Shown piece by piece: positions 16,528 through 25,013 of a stretch of 64,000 nucleotides of DNA. The translations under genes and the position numbers were made by a program. The notes under the pieces were generated by a model. It had not been told where the DNA came from, searched no databases, and saw only the letters and a program-made list of their open reading frames with translations. The stretch's first letter is position 1. The number at the start of each line of letters is the position of its first letter. The DNA comes from Methylohalobius sp964654415 (GTDB taxonomy: Bacteria > Pseudomonadota > Gammaproteobacteria > Methylococcales > Methylothermaceae), in contig CAZZIP010000003.1 in assembly GCA_964654415.1 (NCBI GenBank), positions 1 to 64,000 of the forward strand, written 5' to 3'.

Positions 16528-17640
16528 ATGCATCCATTTGGGTTTCTATTGCTTGACCGTTACCTGGTGTGCGAAATTCTGCGTCCGTTTGCGGCCACTT
16601 GCTTGTTGTTCGTTTTGCTGTTTGGCGGTTACAGCAGTGCGAGGCTTCTGGCCGATGCCGTGGCAGGGCTATTGCCAGTGGACGTCGTCTGGCAATTGAT
16701 CGGCTTGAAAGTAGTGATCGCCCTTGAGGTTTTGCTGCCGATTGCTTTGTATTTGGCGATGGTGATAGGGCTTGGCCGCTTGCACACCGATTCTGAGATG
16801 GTTGCCCTGGCAGCTTGCGGTTATGGAGAAGGTCGGGTGGCCTGGACGACGCTCAGGCTGGCTTTGCTGGTAGCAGTAGTAGTGGCGGGTTTCTCGATAC
16901 AGCTTCGTCCCTGGGCCTATCGCCAGAGCTACGCGATCGAGAGTCGTGCCAAGGCGCAGTTCGACATCCACAAGCTCGAGGCGCGTAGATTCCACGCCGG
17001 TGAAAATTACGTCGTCTTTGCTGAGGAAGTCGACCGACCAGGCAAAAAGCTGCAGGGGGTGTTTTTCAATCAGGAATTCTCAAACCGCAAAACCCAGGTG
17101 ATCTACGCCCGTTCCATGAGCCAGGCGGAACCAGACCCAAACGGTAATACGCCGCTCGTTTTCGAGGATGGATACGCCTATGAGCTGGACTTTGGCGGCA
17201 GGGCGGACGTCAGCTTGCATTTTCAGCAGTTGACCCTGGTTCTCGATGGCGCGGCCAAACCCCCCGGTTACCGAAGCAAGTCTGCGGCCACTTGGAAACT
17301 TTGGGGTTCTAAAGATCCTAAAGACATCGCCGAGTTGCAATGGCGGCTTTCGCGTCCAGGGAGCACGGTTTTGCTCGCGCTGCTTGCGATTCCTTTGAGC
17401 CGCACCGCCCCTAGGACGGGCCGCTACGGCAGGACAATCTTGGCGGTGGTGATGTTTGCGGTGTATTACAATCTGGCCGGTTTGGCCAAGACCTGGGTAA
17501 AGGAAGGGGTGGTGGGGGCGGTTCCGGGTGTTTGGTGGCCGGACGCCCTGCTTTTGGGGTTGCTTTTGGTCTTTTATTTCCCGCTCGTTTCCGCCAGGTT
17601 CCGCTTGCGCAGTTTGAGCGCGACCAGGAGGCTTGGATGA
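16528..17640 (+). CDS. lptF: LPS export ABC transporter permease LptF
   Basis: A 370-residue YjgP/YjgQ-family permease. Hydrophobic segments at the N-terminus (RYLVCEILRPFAATCLLFVLLF start) and C-terminus flank a periplasmic jellyroll domain (about 130-255). The C-terminal membrane half has LLALLAIPLSRTAPRTGRYG, the LptF signature after the fifth helix. With LptG and cytoplasmic LptB it extracts LPS from the inner membrane and drives it through the Lpt bridge. AGGAG lies upstream of the ATG. Its stop overlaps the lptG start as ATGA. Confidence 0.92.
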   Translation: MHPFGFLLLDRYLVCEILRPFAATCLLFVLLFGGYSSARLLADAVAGLLPVDVVWQLIGLKVVIALEVLLPIALYLAMVIGLGRLHTDSEMVALAACGYGEGRVAWTTLRLALLVAVVVAGFSIQLRPWAYRQSYAIESRAKAQFDIHKLEARRFHAGENYVVFAEEVDRPGKKLQGVFFNQEFSNRKTQVIYARSMSQAEPDPNGNTPLVFEDGYAYELDFGGRADVSLHFQQLTLVLDGAAKPPGYRSKSAATWKLWGSKDPKDIAELQWRLSRPGSTVLLALLAIPLSRTAPRTGRYGRTILAVVMFAVYYNLAGLAKTWVKEGVVGAVPGVWWPDALLLGLLLVFYFPLVSARFRLRSLSATRRLG

Positions 17641-18707
17641 TTTTGGAGCGCTATCTCGGCGGCCAGCTCCTCAAAGGCTATTTCCTGGTGCTTCTGGTGC
17701 TTGTGGCGCTGTTTTGTTTTCTCGATCTGGTGGACGAACTGAGCGAAGTAGGCAAAGGCCAGTACCGAACCTTGGACGCATTTTTATACGTCTTTTCCAC
17801 GATCCCGACCAAGCTGATCGAGTTTTCCCCGGTCTGCGTTCTGATCGGCGGGGGATACGCTCTGGCAGGGTTGGCGCGGGGAAGCGAGCTTTTAGCCATG
17901 CGCGCGGCGGGAATGTCGGTTGCCCGGATTGCGCTGGCTTTGTTGAAGACCACCTTGGTTTTGGCGCTTGGGCTGATTGCGCTTGCGCAGTTCATCGCGC
18001 CGCACAGCCACCGGTGGGGAGTGGTTCACCGGCAGCAGGCGTTGGCCGGGGAGGATTCCCTGAGGACCGAGCACGGTTTTTGGTCGCGCAACCGGCAGCG
18101 TTTTATGAGTGTTTCCCGCCTGGTACACGGACGCCTGCCTTCAGGCATCAATATTTATGAGTTTGCCGAAGACGGCCGCCTGCTCGGGTTCATCCACGCT
18201 GAGCGGGCCGACATCCAGCCGGATGGAAGCTGGTTGCTGCATGAAGTTACCTTGAAACGCTGGCACGAGGGAATTCTGGAGACTGAGTTTAAATTCCAGC
18301 TGCCTTGGCAGTCGTTTCTCAGCGAGAAACAACTCGAGACGCTCGAGCTTCCGGCTGAAACCCTTGCTTTGTCCGATCTCTTAGGGTACGTTCGCCACCT
18401 TCGTACCAGTGGCCAGCAGGCCGAAAGCTATGCTCTTCTGTTTTGGCAGCGGGTGTTGCTCCCTTTGAGCATGGCGGTGATGATCCCACTGCTGGTGCCT
18501 TTGATGCTGATCAGTCCCCGTGTCCAGGGATTTGGCCTGCAGGTGGCGTTCTCGATCATCGTGGGGGTGATTTATTTTCTGGCTGCCCAAGTGGTCGGAA
18601 GCGCCGGCCTATTGTTTAATTTTCCTGCTTGGTTGACGGCGCTGCTGCCTCCTGCCGCCATCCTTCTGTTGGCTGCGGGGATAGGATGGCGGGAGAAATG
18701 GCGTTAG
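17637..18707 (+). CDS. lptG: LPS export ABC transporter permease LptG
   Basis: A 356-residue partner of LptF. The N-terminus MILERYLGGQLLKGY and the early segment LARGSELLAMRAAGMSVARI (coupling region to LptB) are typical, as is the C-terminal PLVPLMLISPRVQGFGLQV. A beta-jellyroll periplasmic domain occupies about 130-260. The ATG overlaps the lptF stop (ATGA), indicating translational coupling; the frame's earlier start at 17532 lies inside lptF and is rejected. The 3' end overlaps the convergent phosphoesterase gene by 4 bp. Confidence 0.92.
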   Translation: MILERYLGGQLLKGYFLVLLVLVALFCFLDLVDELSEVGKGQYRTLDAFLYVFSTIPTKLIEFSPVCVLIGGGYALAGLARGSELLAMRAAGMSVARIALALLKTTLVLALGLIALAQFIAPHSHRWGVVHRQQALAGEDSLRTEHGFWSRNRQRFMSVSRLVHGRLPSGINIYEFAEDGRLLGFIHAERADIQPDGSWLLHEVTLKRWHEGILETEFKFQLPWQSFLSEKQLETLELPAETLALSDLLGYVRHLRTSGQQAESYALLFWQRVLLPLSMAVMIPLLVPLMLISPRVQGFGLQVAFSIIVGVIYFLAAQVVGSAGLLFNFPAWLTALLPPAAILLLAAGIGWREKWR

Positions 18708-19612
18708 CCTGCGACCTCCAGCTGGAATCGGCCTTCGTGGCAAAACCGCCGTGATCGATGGCAGAAGCCGCGGATCTCCACGTCGATTTTGAAACCGGCA
18801 TCGCTTGGGGCGAGACGGCACAGGTGATAGCGGGCCCGGCTATTGCGCTTTATCCCCCAGGCGGAGGCGGAAGGCACTCCGAGTACCGGGATCGGCGCCT
18901 TGGGACCTCTCAGCCAATGAAGTTGCCACTTATGGCTATGGCCGTGGAGGACGAGGCCGCACCCCTTGTGCGCCAGAATCTCATTCAGCTCTGCCGCATC
19001 GGTCAGGCGCTTTCTGGCATGGACGCTTTCTGGATGGGGTGGATGATGGATCAGCAATATTCGGCAGCAGGCGGGACTGGCGTTTTGTTCGAGCAATTCG
19101 GACAGGCGCTTAAGCTGCTCTTTGCCAACTGTGCCGATGGCCAGGAAGGGGGCGCTAGGAGGAGCCGAATCTACTCCGATCAGAACCGCAGGGCCTCGCT
19201 CCCGCAGCGAAGGGAAAAGCCAGGCACTTGCTTTCCTATCGCTGGCCAAATAGGCTTCCCACAAGCCGAGCGAATCCTGCCAGGAAGTGGCGACGTAGCG
19301 ATCGTGGTTGCCAGGAATTACGGTGATTTTATCGGGCGGTCCAAGCCGCGCCAACCAATCGGCCGCCTGATGGTATTCGCAGGCCAGTCCCAATTGGGTC
19401 AGATCGCCAGTAATGGCAATGTGGTCCGGTTTTTGGTTTTTTAAATCTAGAACCAGCGCTTCAAGAACTTCGGGGCGGTGTTCGTGGCGGCGGTGGAGTT
19501 GCCACGACAGATACCCGAGGAAGCGCTTATTCAAGAGTTCGCGTATGCGGATGGCCTCCAGCGAGGTGAGATGAGGATCAGACAGATGGGCGAGGCAGAA
19601 AGCTTGCGACAT
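18704..19612 (-). CDS. Calcineurin-like metallophosphoesterase (CpdA-like)
   Basis: A 302-residue protein with all the dimetal phosphoesterase blocks: D12-x-H14 (LSDPHL), GDLTQ, GNHDR, HHPPH and HGHSH. It resembles the class III cyclic-nucleotide phosphodiesterase/CpdA group, but the family also includes nucleotide and lipid phosphatases such as LpxH, so the substrate is undetermined. I start at ATG 19612 because the metal-binding Asp follows at residue 12; the frame is open to 19651. Its 5' end overlaps that of the divergent Tam41-like gene, an uncommon head-to-head overlap. Confidence 0.82.
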   Translation of the reverse strand: MSQAFCLAHLSDPHLTSLEAIRIRELLNKRFLGYLSWQLHRRHEHRPEVLEALVLDLKNQKPDHIAITGDLTQLGLACEYHQAADWLARLGPPDKITVIPGNHDRYVATSWQDSLGLWEAYLASDRKASAWLFPSLRERGPAVLIGVDSAPPSAPFLAIGTVGKEQLKRLSELLEQNASPACCRILLIHHPPHPESVHARKRLTDAAELNEILAHKGCGLVLHGHSHKWQLHWLRGPKAPIPVLGVPSASAWGIKRNSRARYHLCRLAPSDAGFKIDVEIRGFCHRSRRFCHEGRFQLEVAG

Positions 19613-20524
19613 TGGCTTCAGACTCAAATCGAGCAGCCCTTTCCGGGGCAAGTTACGGCTCTAGTCGAGGCGATTTGTGCCCGCTACGGCGGAGCGGTGG
19701 CAGCGGTACTCCTGTATGGTTCGTGCTTGCGCAGCGGTGACCCTTTCGACGGTTTGGTGGACCTGTACGTTTTGGTGGACGATTATACCAAGGTTTATTC
19801 CAGCCACTGGCTGGCTTTTGCTAATCGCCTTTTACCGCCAAACGTGTTTTATCTGGAAGCTGAGGTCGAAGGCCGAATTCTGCGCGCCAAGTACGCCGTT
19901 CTGTCGCGGCGGGATTTCGCCCGCGGCATGGCTTGGTTTCAGTCCTATCTTTGGGGCAGGTTCGCCCAACCGTGCCGCCTGCTTTACCAGCGCGATCCTG
20001 AAATTTCCGCCTGGGCTTCAAGCTGTCTTCTTCAAGCCATGCGCACCTTCGTGCGCCGGGTGGCACCGCTGTGCCCGGTCTGTTTTGCCCCTGCCGAGCT
20101 GTGGCAGCGTGGGCTAACCTTAAGTTATCTCTCCGAGCTTCGTACTGAGCGCGCCGAAGTCCGAGCCAAGGAATTGGTCGCTTGGGCTGATGAATTTTAC
20201 CAGGCGGCGACTTTACCCCTCTTGCGCGAGCTCCCCTGGCGGCTGAGGGAGGAGGATAGACGTGTTTGCCTGGCTGTCCCACCTTGGGCGAGGGTTTTGG
20301 CCAGGATGAGATGGTTTGCAGTGATCCCTTTAGGGAAACTTTTGTCTTTGCTGCGCTTAATCAAGGCCTTGTTCACCTTTCAGGGTGGGGTCGATTATCT
20401 TGTCTGGAAGCTAGAGCGGCATACGGGTAAGAAAATCGAATTACCCGGCTACGTACGCCGCCATCCCCTTATCTACGGTTGGGGAATGCTTTGGCGCTTG
20501 TACCGCCAGGGCGTGTTCCGCTAA
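19571..20524 (+). CDS. Tam41/Mmp37-like nucleotidyltransferase (candidate CDP-diacylglycerol synthase)
   Basis: About 317 residues. LLYGSCLRSGD (from 47) is a nucleotidyltransferase GS loop, followed by VDLYVLVDDY with Asp64; then SSHWLAFANRLLPPN and a segment from KYAVLSRRDF to GRFAQPCRLLY. This order (YGS, single-acid DLxxxV strand, SHW-N, KYxVxSxxD, GRxxxPxxxL) matches the mitochondrial CDP-diacylglycerol synthase Tam41/Mmp37 rather than ordinary MNT enzymes. The C-terminal half is helical and rich in Arg/Leu, which fits membrane association. Expected reaction: CTP plus phosphatidate to CDP-diacylglycerol. The start is uncertain: ATG 19571 follows GAGGTGAG, ATG 19586 is an alternative, and both overlap the divergent phosphoesterase 5' end. 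Assignment is by remembered motif, without a search. Confidence 0.65.
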   Translation: MRIRQMGEAESLRHWLQTQIEQPFPGQVTALVEAICARYGGAVAAVLLYGSCLRSGDPFDGLVDLYVLVDDYTKVYSSHWLAFANRLLPPNVFYLEAEVEGRILRAKYAVLSRRDFARGMAWFQSYLWGRFAQPCRLLYQRDPEISAWASSCLLQAMRTFVRRVAPLCPVCFAPAELWQRGLTLSYLSELRTERAEVRAKELVAWADEFYQAATLPLLRELPWRLREEDRRVCLAVPPWARVLARMRWFAVIPLGKLLSLLRLIKALFTFQGGVDYLVWKLERHTGKKIELPGYVRRHPLIYGWGMLWRLYRQGVFR

Positions 20525-20538
20525 AGGGGAACACGCCC
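20509..20538. terminator. Strong hairpin spanning the stop of the Tam41-like gene
   Basis: GGGCGTGTTCC (20509-20519) pairs perfectly with GGAACACGCCC (20528-20538) over an 8-nt loop that contains the TAA stop. It lies between convergent genes and could block transcription in both directions. No U-tract follows on either strand, so it is a terminator by position and stem strength only. Confidence 0.45.
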
Positions 20539-20549
20539 GGCAGCGCTCT

Positions 20550-20753
20550 TTACGGCGAAGGTTGGGTAGGTACGCTAGGTTTAGGAGCAGTTTCTTTGGC
20601 CTTTTCGCCAGCCTTGACTCGGACTTTCTTCTTGGCCTTTTGCTTTTTGACCTTTATTTTTTGGGGGGTGGGTTTGGGAGTTTCGGTCATGCCAGCCAAA
20701 ACCAGCGCGGGAGCAGAAAACATCAGAACTAAAGCAAGCAGGATCTTTTTCAT
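20550..20753 (-). CDS. Small secreted Lys/Pro-rich protein, function unknown
   Basis: A 67-residue protein. Residues 1-20 are a clear signal peptide (MKKILLALVLMFSAPALVLA). The mature part is dominated by Lys, Pro, Thr and Val, with a strongly basic core (KIKVKKQKAKKKVRVKAGEK) and a PKPSVPTQPSP tail, and no Cys. It looks disordered and polycationic, and might bind LPS, DNA or acidic polysaccharide in the periplasm; that is inference. ATG 20753 has GAGG upstream; the longer frame to 20783 starts in non-coding DNA. Confidence 0.55.
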   Translation of the reverse strand: MKKILLALVLMFSAPALVLAGMTETPKPTPQKIKVKKQKAKKKVRVKAGEKAKETAPKPSVPTQPSP

Positions 20754-21063
20754 GGCGTGTCCTCGTTGAGTTGGGATTGGCAAACGTTTTGAAGCTAAAA
20801 GCTTCGCTAAAATTTATACACTTTTCTTGCCATATCCTAAGTCATTGATTATTTTGGAAAAACCTTGGTGATTTCCTTTCAGGTAGTAGGGCAGTGGGGG
20901 ATTTCAACCACCAATAAGGGCTCTGCTTGACAATAACCTGGTGATAGTTAAGCTTTTGCGTGACCACATCACCTTAAGTGTGTCTTTGTTCAGATGCATC
21001 GGATCTCGCCGGGCGGGTATGGCTTAGATACTCGTATTTCCTTAAAACCACGCCGGAAAAAAG
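20754..21063. other. Intergenic region of 310 bp without a recognised gene
   Basis: AT-rich sequence between the small basic protein and the PAP2 gene (divergent). I see no tRNA, riboswitch core or conserved short frame. TTGACA at 20927-20932 is a perfect -35 hexamer on the plus strand with TAAGCT 16 bp further on as a poor -10, so it is a weak promoter candidate for the PAP2-ELM1 genes. Confidence 0.4.
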
Positions 21064-22107
21064 ATGGAGCGGAGATTGGCCGTGATCCTAAAGAATAGGG
21101 GTAGGCTTGGGGGCGAGGAAGGAAGCGGAATTTCCCACCTATCCAGATGCGCCGGCTTGGTTTTGCTGTTTGCACTCCTCGTCACACTGGTTTCTTTAGC
21201 CTACGGCGTTTCCCTGCCGCTGCCTTTAGAGCGGGTTAGCCCGGCGCTCGGGTACAATCCTGCGCTCCCGCTGTTGGTGGCGGTGATAGGTTACCTGGGT
21301 GGGCGGGCTTGGCAGTTCGCTCAAATCGAGCCAATCGAGCGGGCTGCTCTCCTGCAGCGGATGCAGATAGACTTAGCCTACCTTGCTTTGTTCGTCGTCG
21401 TGACCTATTTCCACTTTGTGCTCAAGCTGCAAATCCCCATGCTTCGCCGGGCCGACTATGACGAGCTTCTGTTTTCGCTAGACCTGCGCCTGGTAACAGT
21501 TATCGCTCTGCTCTCTGCCCTGAGGAACAAGATCGCCCAAGTTTTGCCTTATCCCGACGCTTGGTATCAACTGTGTCAGATGGGGGTCTATGTGTTGTCC
21601 TTCTGGGGGCACGCTTTGGGAAAGCGGCGCTTTTTCCATCCGTGGATGACTGCCTCGCTGCTCAACCTCATGCTCGGGGCGCTGGCCTATCTTGTTTTTC
21701 CAGCGATCGGGCCGTTTTTGTACGAGTCAGGACCAAATCGTTTAGCCTTTCAGGCCGAGCAGGTCATGGCCCAGGTCGCTACAAGCGTGGCCGAGGACGG
21801 AGCAAAATGGCTTTTGCTACACGGGAACGAATTTTTTACTTCTGCGCCTGCCGCGATGCCGTCGCTACACGTTTCTATTGCCTGCATTGCCGGTTATTAC
21901 GCCATCCGCGCGCGCCTCAAAACGCGTTTTGTGATCCTACCGATGGCAATCTGGATCCCGCTCGAGGCGGTGGTGGCGCGTTGGCATTACCTGGCCGACG
22001 TGCCGGCCGGGGCGCTGTTTGCGGTGGCGGTGATCGCCTTGAGCAACCGCCTGTGCCGGGTTTCGGGCACGGTGTGCGAACCGGTAGCAGGAAGCCGTGC
22101 CCTCTAG
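21064..22107 (+). CDS. PAP2-superfamily membrane phosphatase/transferase
   Basis: A 347-residue protein with about seven hydrophobic segments. The phosphatase signature is in the last third: PAIGP (213-217), PSLHVS (266-271) and ARWHYLADVPAG (305-316) with H308 and D312, the lipid-phosphatase triad in the form seen in the PAP2_3/inositol-phosphotransferase (AUR1-like) subgroup. Likely substrates are lipid phosphates or a head-group exchange on the periplasmic face. Its 3' end overlaps the GTG start of the first ELM1 gene by 11 bp, so the two are co-translated. It could supply the DPPR phosphatase missing from the arabinose cluster, but that is speculation. Confidence 0.75.
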   Translation: MERRLAVILKNRGRLGGEEGSGISHLSRCAGLVLLFALLVTLVSLAYGVSLPLPLERVSPALGYNPALPLLVAVIGYLGGRAWQFAQIEPIERAALLQRMQIDLAYLALFVVVTYFHFVLKLQIPMLRRADYDELLFSLDLRLVTVIALLSALRNKIAQVLPYPDAWYQLCQMGVYVLSFWGHALGKRRFFHPWMTASLLNLMLGALAYLVFPAIGPFLYESGPNRLAFQAEQVMAQVATSVAEDGAKWLLLHGNEFFTSAPAAMPSLHVSIACIAGYYAIRARLKTRFVILPMAIWIPLEAVVARWHYLADVPAGALFAVAVIALSNRLCRVSGTVCEPVAGSRAL

Positions 22108-23218
22108 TAACAAGCTTGTCTGGGCAGTGCTCTGCTATCGGGCCGGGGAGAACAGCCAGATTCTCGCCCTGGCCGAAGCCTTAGGGCTTCCTTTCGAAGT
22201 CAAGCGCCTGGTCTATCGTCCAGGGGGAAGACTGGTGGATGTATGGCGCGGGGCCAACCTCCTCGGGATCGACCGCAAGCGTTCTAGCCCGCTGGAACCT
22301 CCCTGGCCTAAGCTTGTAATCTCATCCGGGATGCGCAACGAGCCGGTGTGCCGTTGGATTGTGAAGCAATCCAGGGGCAAGACCTGCTACGTTCACATCG
22401 GCAAACCCTGGGGCAAATTAGCGAATTTCGATCTCGTGATCACGACGCCAGAGTATCCGATTCCCGACGCTCCGAACGTAGTGCGCAATCGAACAAGCCT
22501 GCATCGGATCACGCCGGAGCGCTTGGCGGAGACAGCTCGAATCTGGCAACCCAAATTTTCTCATCTTCCTAAACCATGGATCGCCGTACTGGTTGGGGGT
22601 TATGGTGGCCCCTATGCGCTTGATCCGGAAAACGCCCGCCGCCTGGGGCGGGAGGCTCAAGCGATGGCGCATCGCTTAGGCGGCTCGCTTTTGGTGACTA
22701 CCAGCGCGCGTACCTCAAAGCGGGCGGCTGAGGCTCTGCGCGCTGCAATCGAGGCGCCGTGCTTTTTCTACCGCTGGCTGCCTGAAGATGAGGCCAATCC
22801 TTATTTTGCCTTTCTGGCGCTCGCCGAGCGCTTCATCGTCACCTGCGATAGCGCCACCATGCTTGCCGAAGCCACAGCCACCGGCAAGCGCGTGTATCTG
22901 TTCGACCTAAATTCTCCTGCTGCATCCTTTGCGGGTGCTTGCCGGCGGCTTTTGCAGCCGGACCGGGTCCGAGCCTTCCTCTATCGCAAGCTCATGTGGG
23001 GGTTAGCTCCCAGGCGGATTACTCGCGACATCCGGGTGGTCCATCGGTTTCTTTTGGACAGCGGACGCGCGGTTTGGCTCGGCCAGGAGTTTGCGCGCGA
23101 TCCGCCGCCTCCTTTGGACGAGCGGCCTGCGACGGTCGCCCGAGTTTATGCGCTCTTGGTTGACCGAAGCGCCTGGCAGGAAGAAACAGCGGGTTTAAAG
23201 CTCTTTCCAGGAGGTTAG
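22097..23218 (+). CDS. ELM1-family (DUF1022) GT-B-like protein, copy 1
   Basis: A 373-residue protein of the family named after plant mitochondrial-fission factor ELM1. In bacteria it occurs with LPS-core genes and resembles a GT-B glycosyltransferase. Typical segments are the N-terminal AGENSQILALAEALG, PPWPKLVISSGMRNEPV, GKPWGKLANFDLVITTPEYP, VLVGGYGGPYALD and VTCDSATMLAEATATGKRVYLF. GTG start at 22097 overlaps the PAP2 gene. The 3' end overlaps the convergent sulfotransferase gene by 24 bp. A diverged paralogue sits at 25014. Biochemical activity is not established; sugar transfer to a lipid core is inference. Confidence 0.78.
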   Translation: MPSSNKLVWAVLCYRAGENSQILALAEALGLPFEVKRLVYRPGGRLVDVWRGANLLGIDRKRSSPLEPPWPKLVISSGMRNEPVCRWIVKQSRGKTCYVHIGKPWGKLANFDLVITTPEYPIPDAPNVVRNRTSLHRITPERLAETARIWQPKFSHLPKPWIAVLVGGYGGPYALDPENARRLGREAQAMAHRLGGSLLVTTSARTSKRAAEALRAAIEAPCFFYRWLPEDEANPYFAFLALAERFIVTCDSATMLAEATATGKRVYLFDLNSPAASFAGACRRLLQPDRVRAFLYRKLMWGLAPRRITRDIRVVHRFLLDSGRAVWLGQEFARDPPPPLDERPATVARVYALLVDRSAWQEETAGLKLFPGG

Positions 23219-24175
23219 GTTGCGCCCCAAGAGCTCTTCGAGGAGCTCGACGTCTTGCCTGAAGAAGGCCAAAAGCTCCTGCTGGAACGCCTTAGGCAAA
23301 GGCGGACGGGGGCGATGCACCAGGTTTTTTTTCAACAAAAGCTTGCGCAGGCGCTTGAGCAGAGGGCGCTTTGGCGATTTGCGCACGCGTTGCTGTTCCA
23401 AAGTAGCCAGGAAATTTTCCACCTGCCTTGGCGGGCGTTTCAGCCAGCGCTGTAGCCACTTAAAGCGCGGGCACTTGTTGCCTTCTTTGCGCGGAAAAGC
23501 TGTTCTGCCGTCGTATTCTACGCCCAAAAATTCAAGTACCCTGAGGTAGGTAGCCAGAGGATCAGCGATGAAGTCGTCGAATACTGCCACCAGGCAGCGT
23601 TCGCGCTTTACTTGCTGGAACAAGCGTGCCAAATGTTTACCCAAACGCCCGATCTCGGCATATTGAAGCAGTGAGGGATGAAGGCAGGTTCGGGGTAAGT
23701 GTTTGCCTTGCTTTCTAGCTTCTTGAAGGCGCCAGGCAGTGGCAAAATCCTCTTGATCTTCCTCGAGCAGCGTTACCAGCCGAGCGTGATAGGAATAAAC
23801 CAGGTCAACCGGGTTGCGTATCATGACCAAGAAGCGAGCGTTGGGGTTCAAGTACAGAATCCGGTCGATAGCCTCTGGATCGTAGAGGTAAGAGACTGAA
23901 CCTTCGCCTATGACCAGATGTTGATCAGGATCGTAGTGAGCAAAACAGCGCTTGAGGTAGTAGTGTTCATCCAGCGTTGGATAACGCTCGCGTAATAAAC
24001 TGAAAAAATGCGGTTCTTTAGGCCGGGAAAAGCAGATTTTGGGATGATGGCCAAGATAATGGCTCATCGCTGTGGTGCCGCAGCGCGGCGCGCCGATCAG
24101 GAAAAAGTCGGGAAAGAACGGCAGCGCCGGTTGTGGCTTAGAATTGAGTTGTTGGTAAGCTGGATTAGCTGCCAT
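23195..24175 (-). CDS. Sulfotransferase family protein (PAPS-dependent)
   Basis: A 326-residue protein with the P-loop-like 5'-phosphosulfate-binding motif GAPRCGTTAMSHYL near residue 28 and the 3'-phosphate motif with RNPVDLVYSYHARL, plus YLYDPEAIDRI and VAVFDDFIADP between and after. These are hallmarks of the Sulfotransfer_1 group acting on carbohydrates or lipids. The C-terminal half is very basic (KRPLLKRLRKLLLKK). It overlaps the 3' end of the upstream hydroxylase gene by 11 bp, so the two form an operon and may modify the same surface molecule. Confidence 0.85.
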   Translation of the reverse strand: MAANPAYQQLNSKPQPALPFFPDFFLIGAPRCGTTAMSHYLGHHPKICFSRPKEPHFFSLLRERYPTLDEHYYLKRCFAHYDPDQHLVIGEGSVSYLYDPEAIDRILYLNPNARFLVMIRNPVDLVYSYHARLVTLLEEDQEDFATAWRLQEARKQGKHLPRTCLHPSLLQYAEIGRLGKHLARLFQQVKRERCLVAVFDDFIADPLATYLRVLEFLGVEYDGRTAFPRKEGNKCPRFKWLQRWLKRPPRQVENFLATLEQQRVRKSPKRPLLKRLRKLLLKKNLVHRPRPPLPKAFQQELLAFFRQDVELLEELLGRNLTSWKEL

Positions 24176-24938
24176 GGACAGGTTGATTCTCCATCCGGCG
24201 CAGGGCAGCGGCGTAGCGGTCTTCCCAGCTTTTCATGTTTTTGATTCCGTCCTGCACGTAAGGGGAGGCCTTGATCAGAGCCAGCCACAGCCGGCTGACG
24301 ATTTTTCCTGGCCATTTGAGCGGGCGCTCGACGTGGAGCAACAGCACGGCCCGGTGTTCGTCGGTGTCGTTGCGCACCTCGTGGTCGTAAGTATCGTCAA
24401 ACACAAAGCACTTTCCCTCTTCCCAGATAAGCTTGCGGTCGGCTACCCGAAGATAGCATTTTTCCTTTTCTTTGGGGACGATCAAGCCTAGGTGGCAGAC
24501 GATGAAGCTCTTGGTTGGCCCGCGGTGGGGTGGAATGTGGCAGCCTGGATCGATGAAGGAAAACCAGGCGGTCATCATTCCTGGAATCTGTTCTAACACT
24601 TTGGCCGTCTCTGGGCAGCGCCGACAGTTGGTCTCGATCCTGCGGTTAAAGCCGTATAAAAAGAAAGTCTTCCAGTGATCGCCTTGGGAAATCCGCTTTT
24701 GGTCGGGCGAGATTTCATGGAAGGCCGGGATCAGCTCGCGTTCCTTAAACAGCTTTTCGGCTTCCTTTCGGATGACGGGGTAGTTTTGTTCTAAGGTTTT
24801 GATCCAGGTAAATTGCCCAGGATCGAATGCCGGTGGATCGCCGATCAGCGATTGGCTGGCCAGGAACCGGTCCACCAGGCGGGTCAAGAATTTTCCAGTC
24901 TTGATGATCGCGCGGCGTCTGAGCTGGGCTAGAGTCAT
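24165..24938 (-). CDS. Aspartyl/asparaginyl beta-hydroxylase-family oxygenase (LpxO-like)
   Basis: A 257-residue Fe(II)/2-oxoglutarate dioxygenase. The cupin core shows H138-R-G (PPHRGPTKS), H186 in DDTYDHEVRND, and R196 for 2-oxoglutarate in EHRAVLLLHVERP, the AspH/LpxO pattern. The N-terminus is helical and weakly hydrophobic. Bacterial members hydroxylate protein Asp/Asn or, as LpxO, the 2-position of lipid A secondary acyl chains; neighbours with surface-glycan roles favour a lipid or glycan substrate, by inference. It is first in an operon with the sulfotransferase and divergent from ELM1 copy 2. Confidence 0.82.
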   Translation of the reverse strand: MTLAQLRRRAIIKTGKFLTRLVDRFLASQSLIGDPPAFDPGQFTWIKTLEQNYPVIRKEAEKLFKERELIPAFHEISPDQKRISQGDHWKTFFLYGFNRRIETNCRRCPETAKVLEQIPGMMTAWFSFIDPGCHIPPHRGPTKSFIVCHLGLIVPKEKEKCYLRVADRKLIWEEGKCFVFDDTYDHEVRNDTDEHRAVLLLHVERPLKWPGKIVSRLWLALIKASPYVQDGIKNMKSWEDRYAAALRRMENQPVHGS

Positions 24939-25013
24939 CTTGGTTTACCTCTTTGGTTTTTACCCGACAAATTGTAACATTACAGCAACTTCAATGAAGC
25001 TTTTTTGATTTGG

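Noticed and set aside
18758..19444. 228-aa plus-strand frame
   Set aside because: Antisense to the metallophosphoesterase, whose motifs are all intact.
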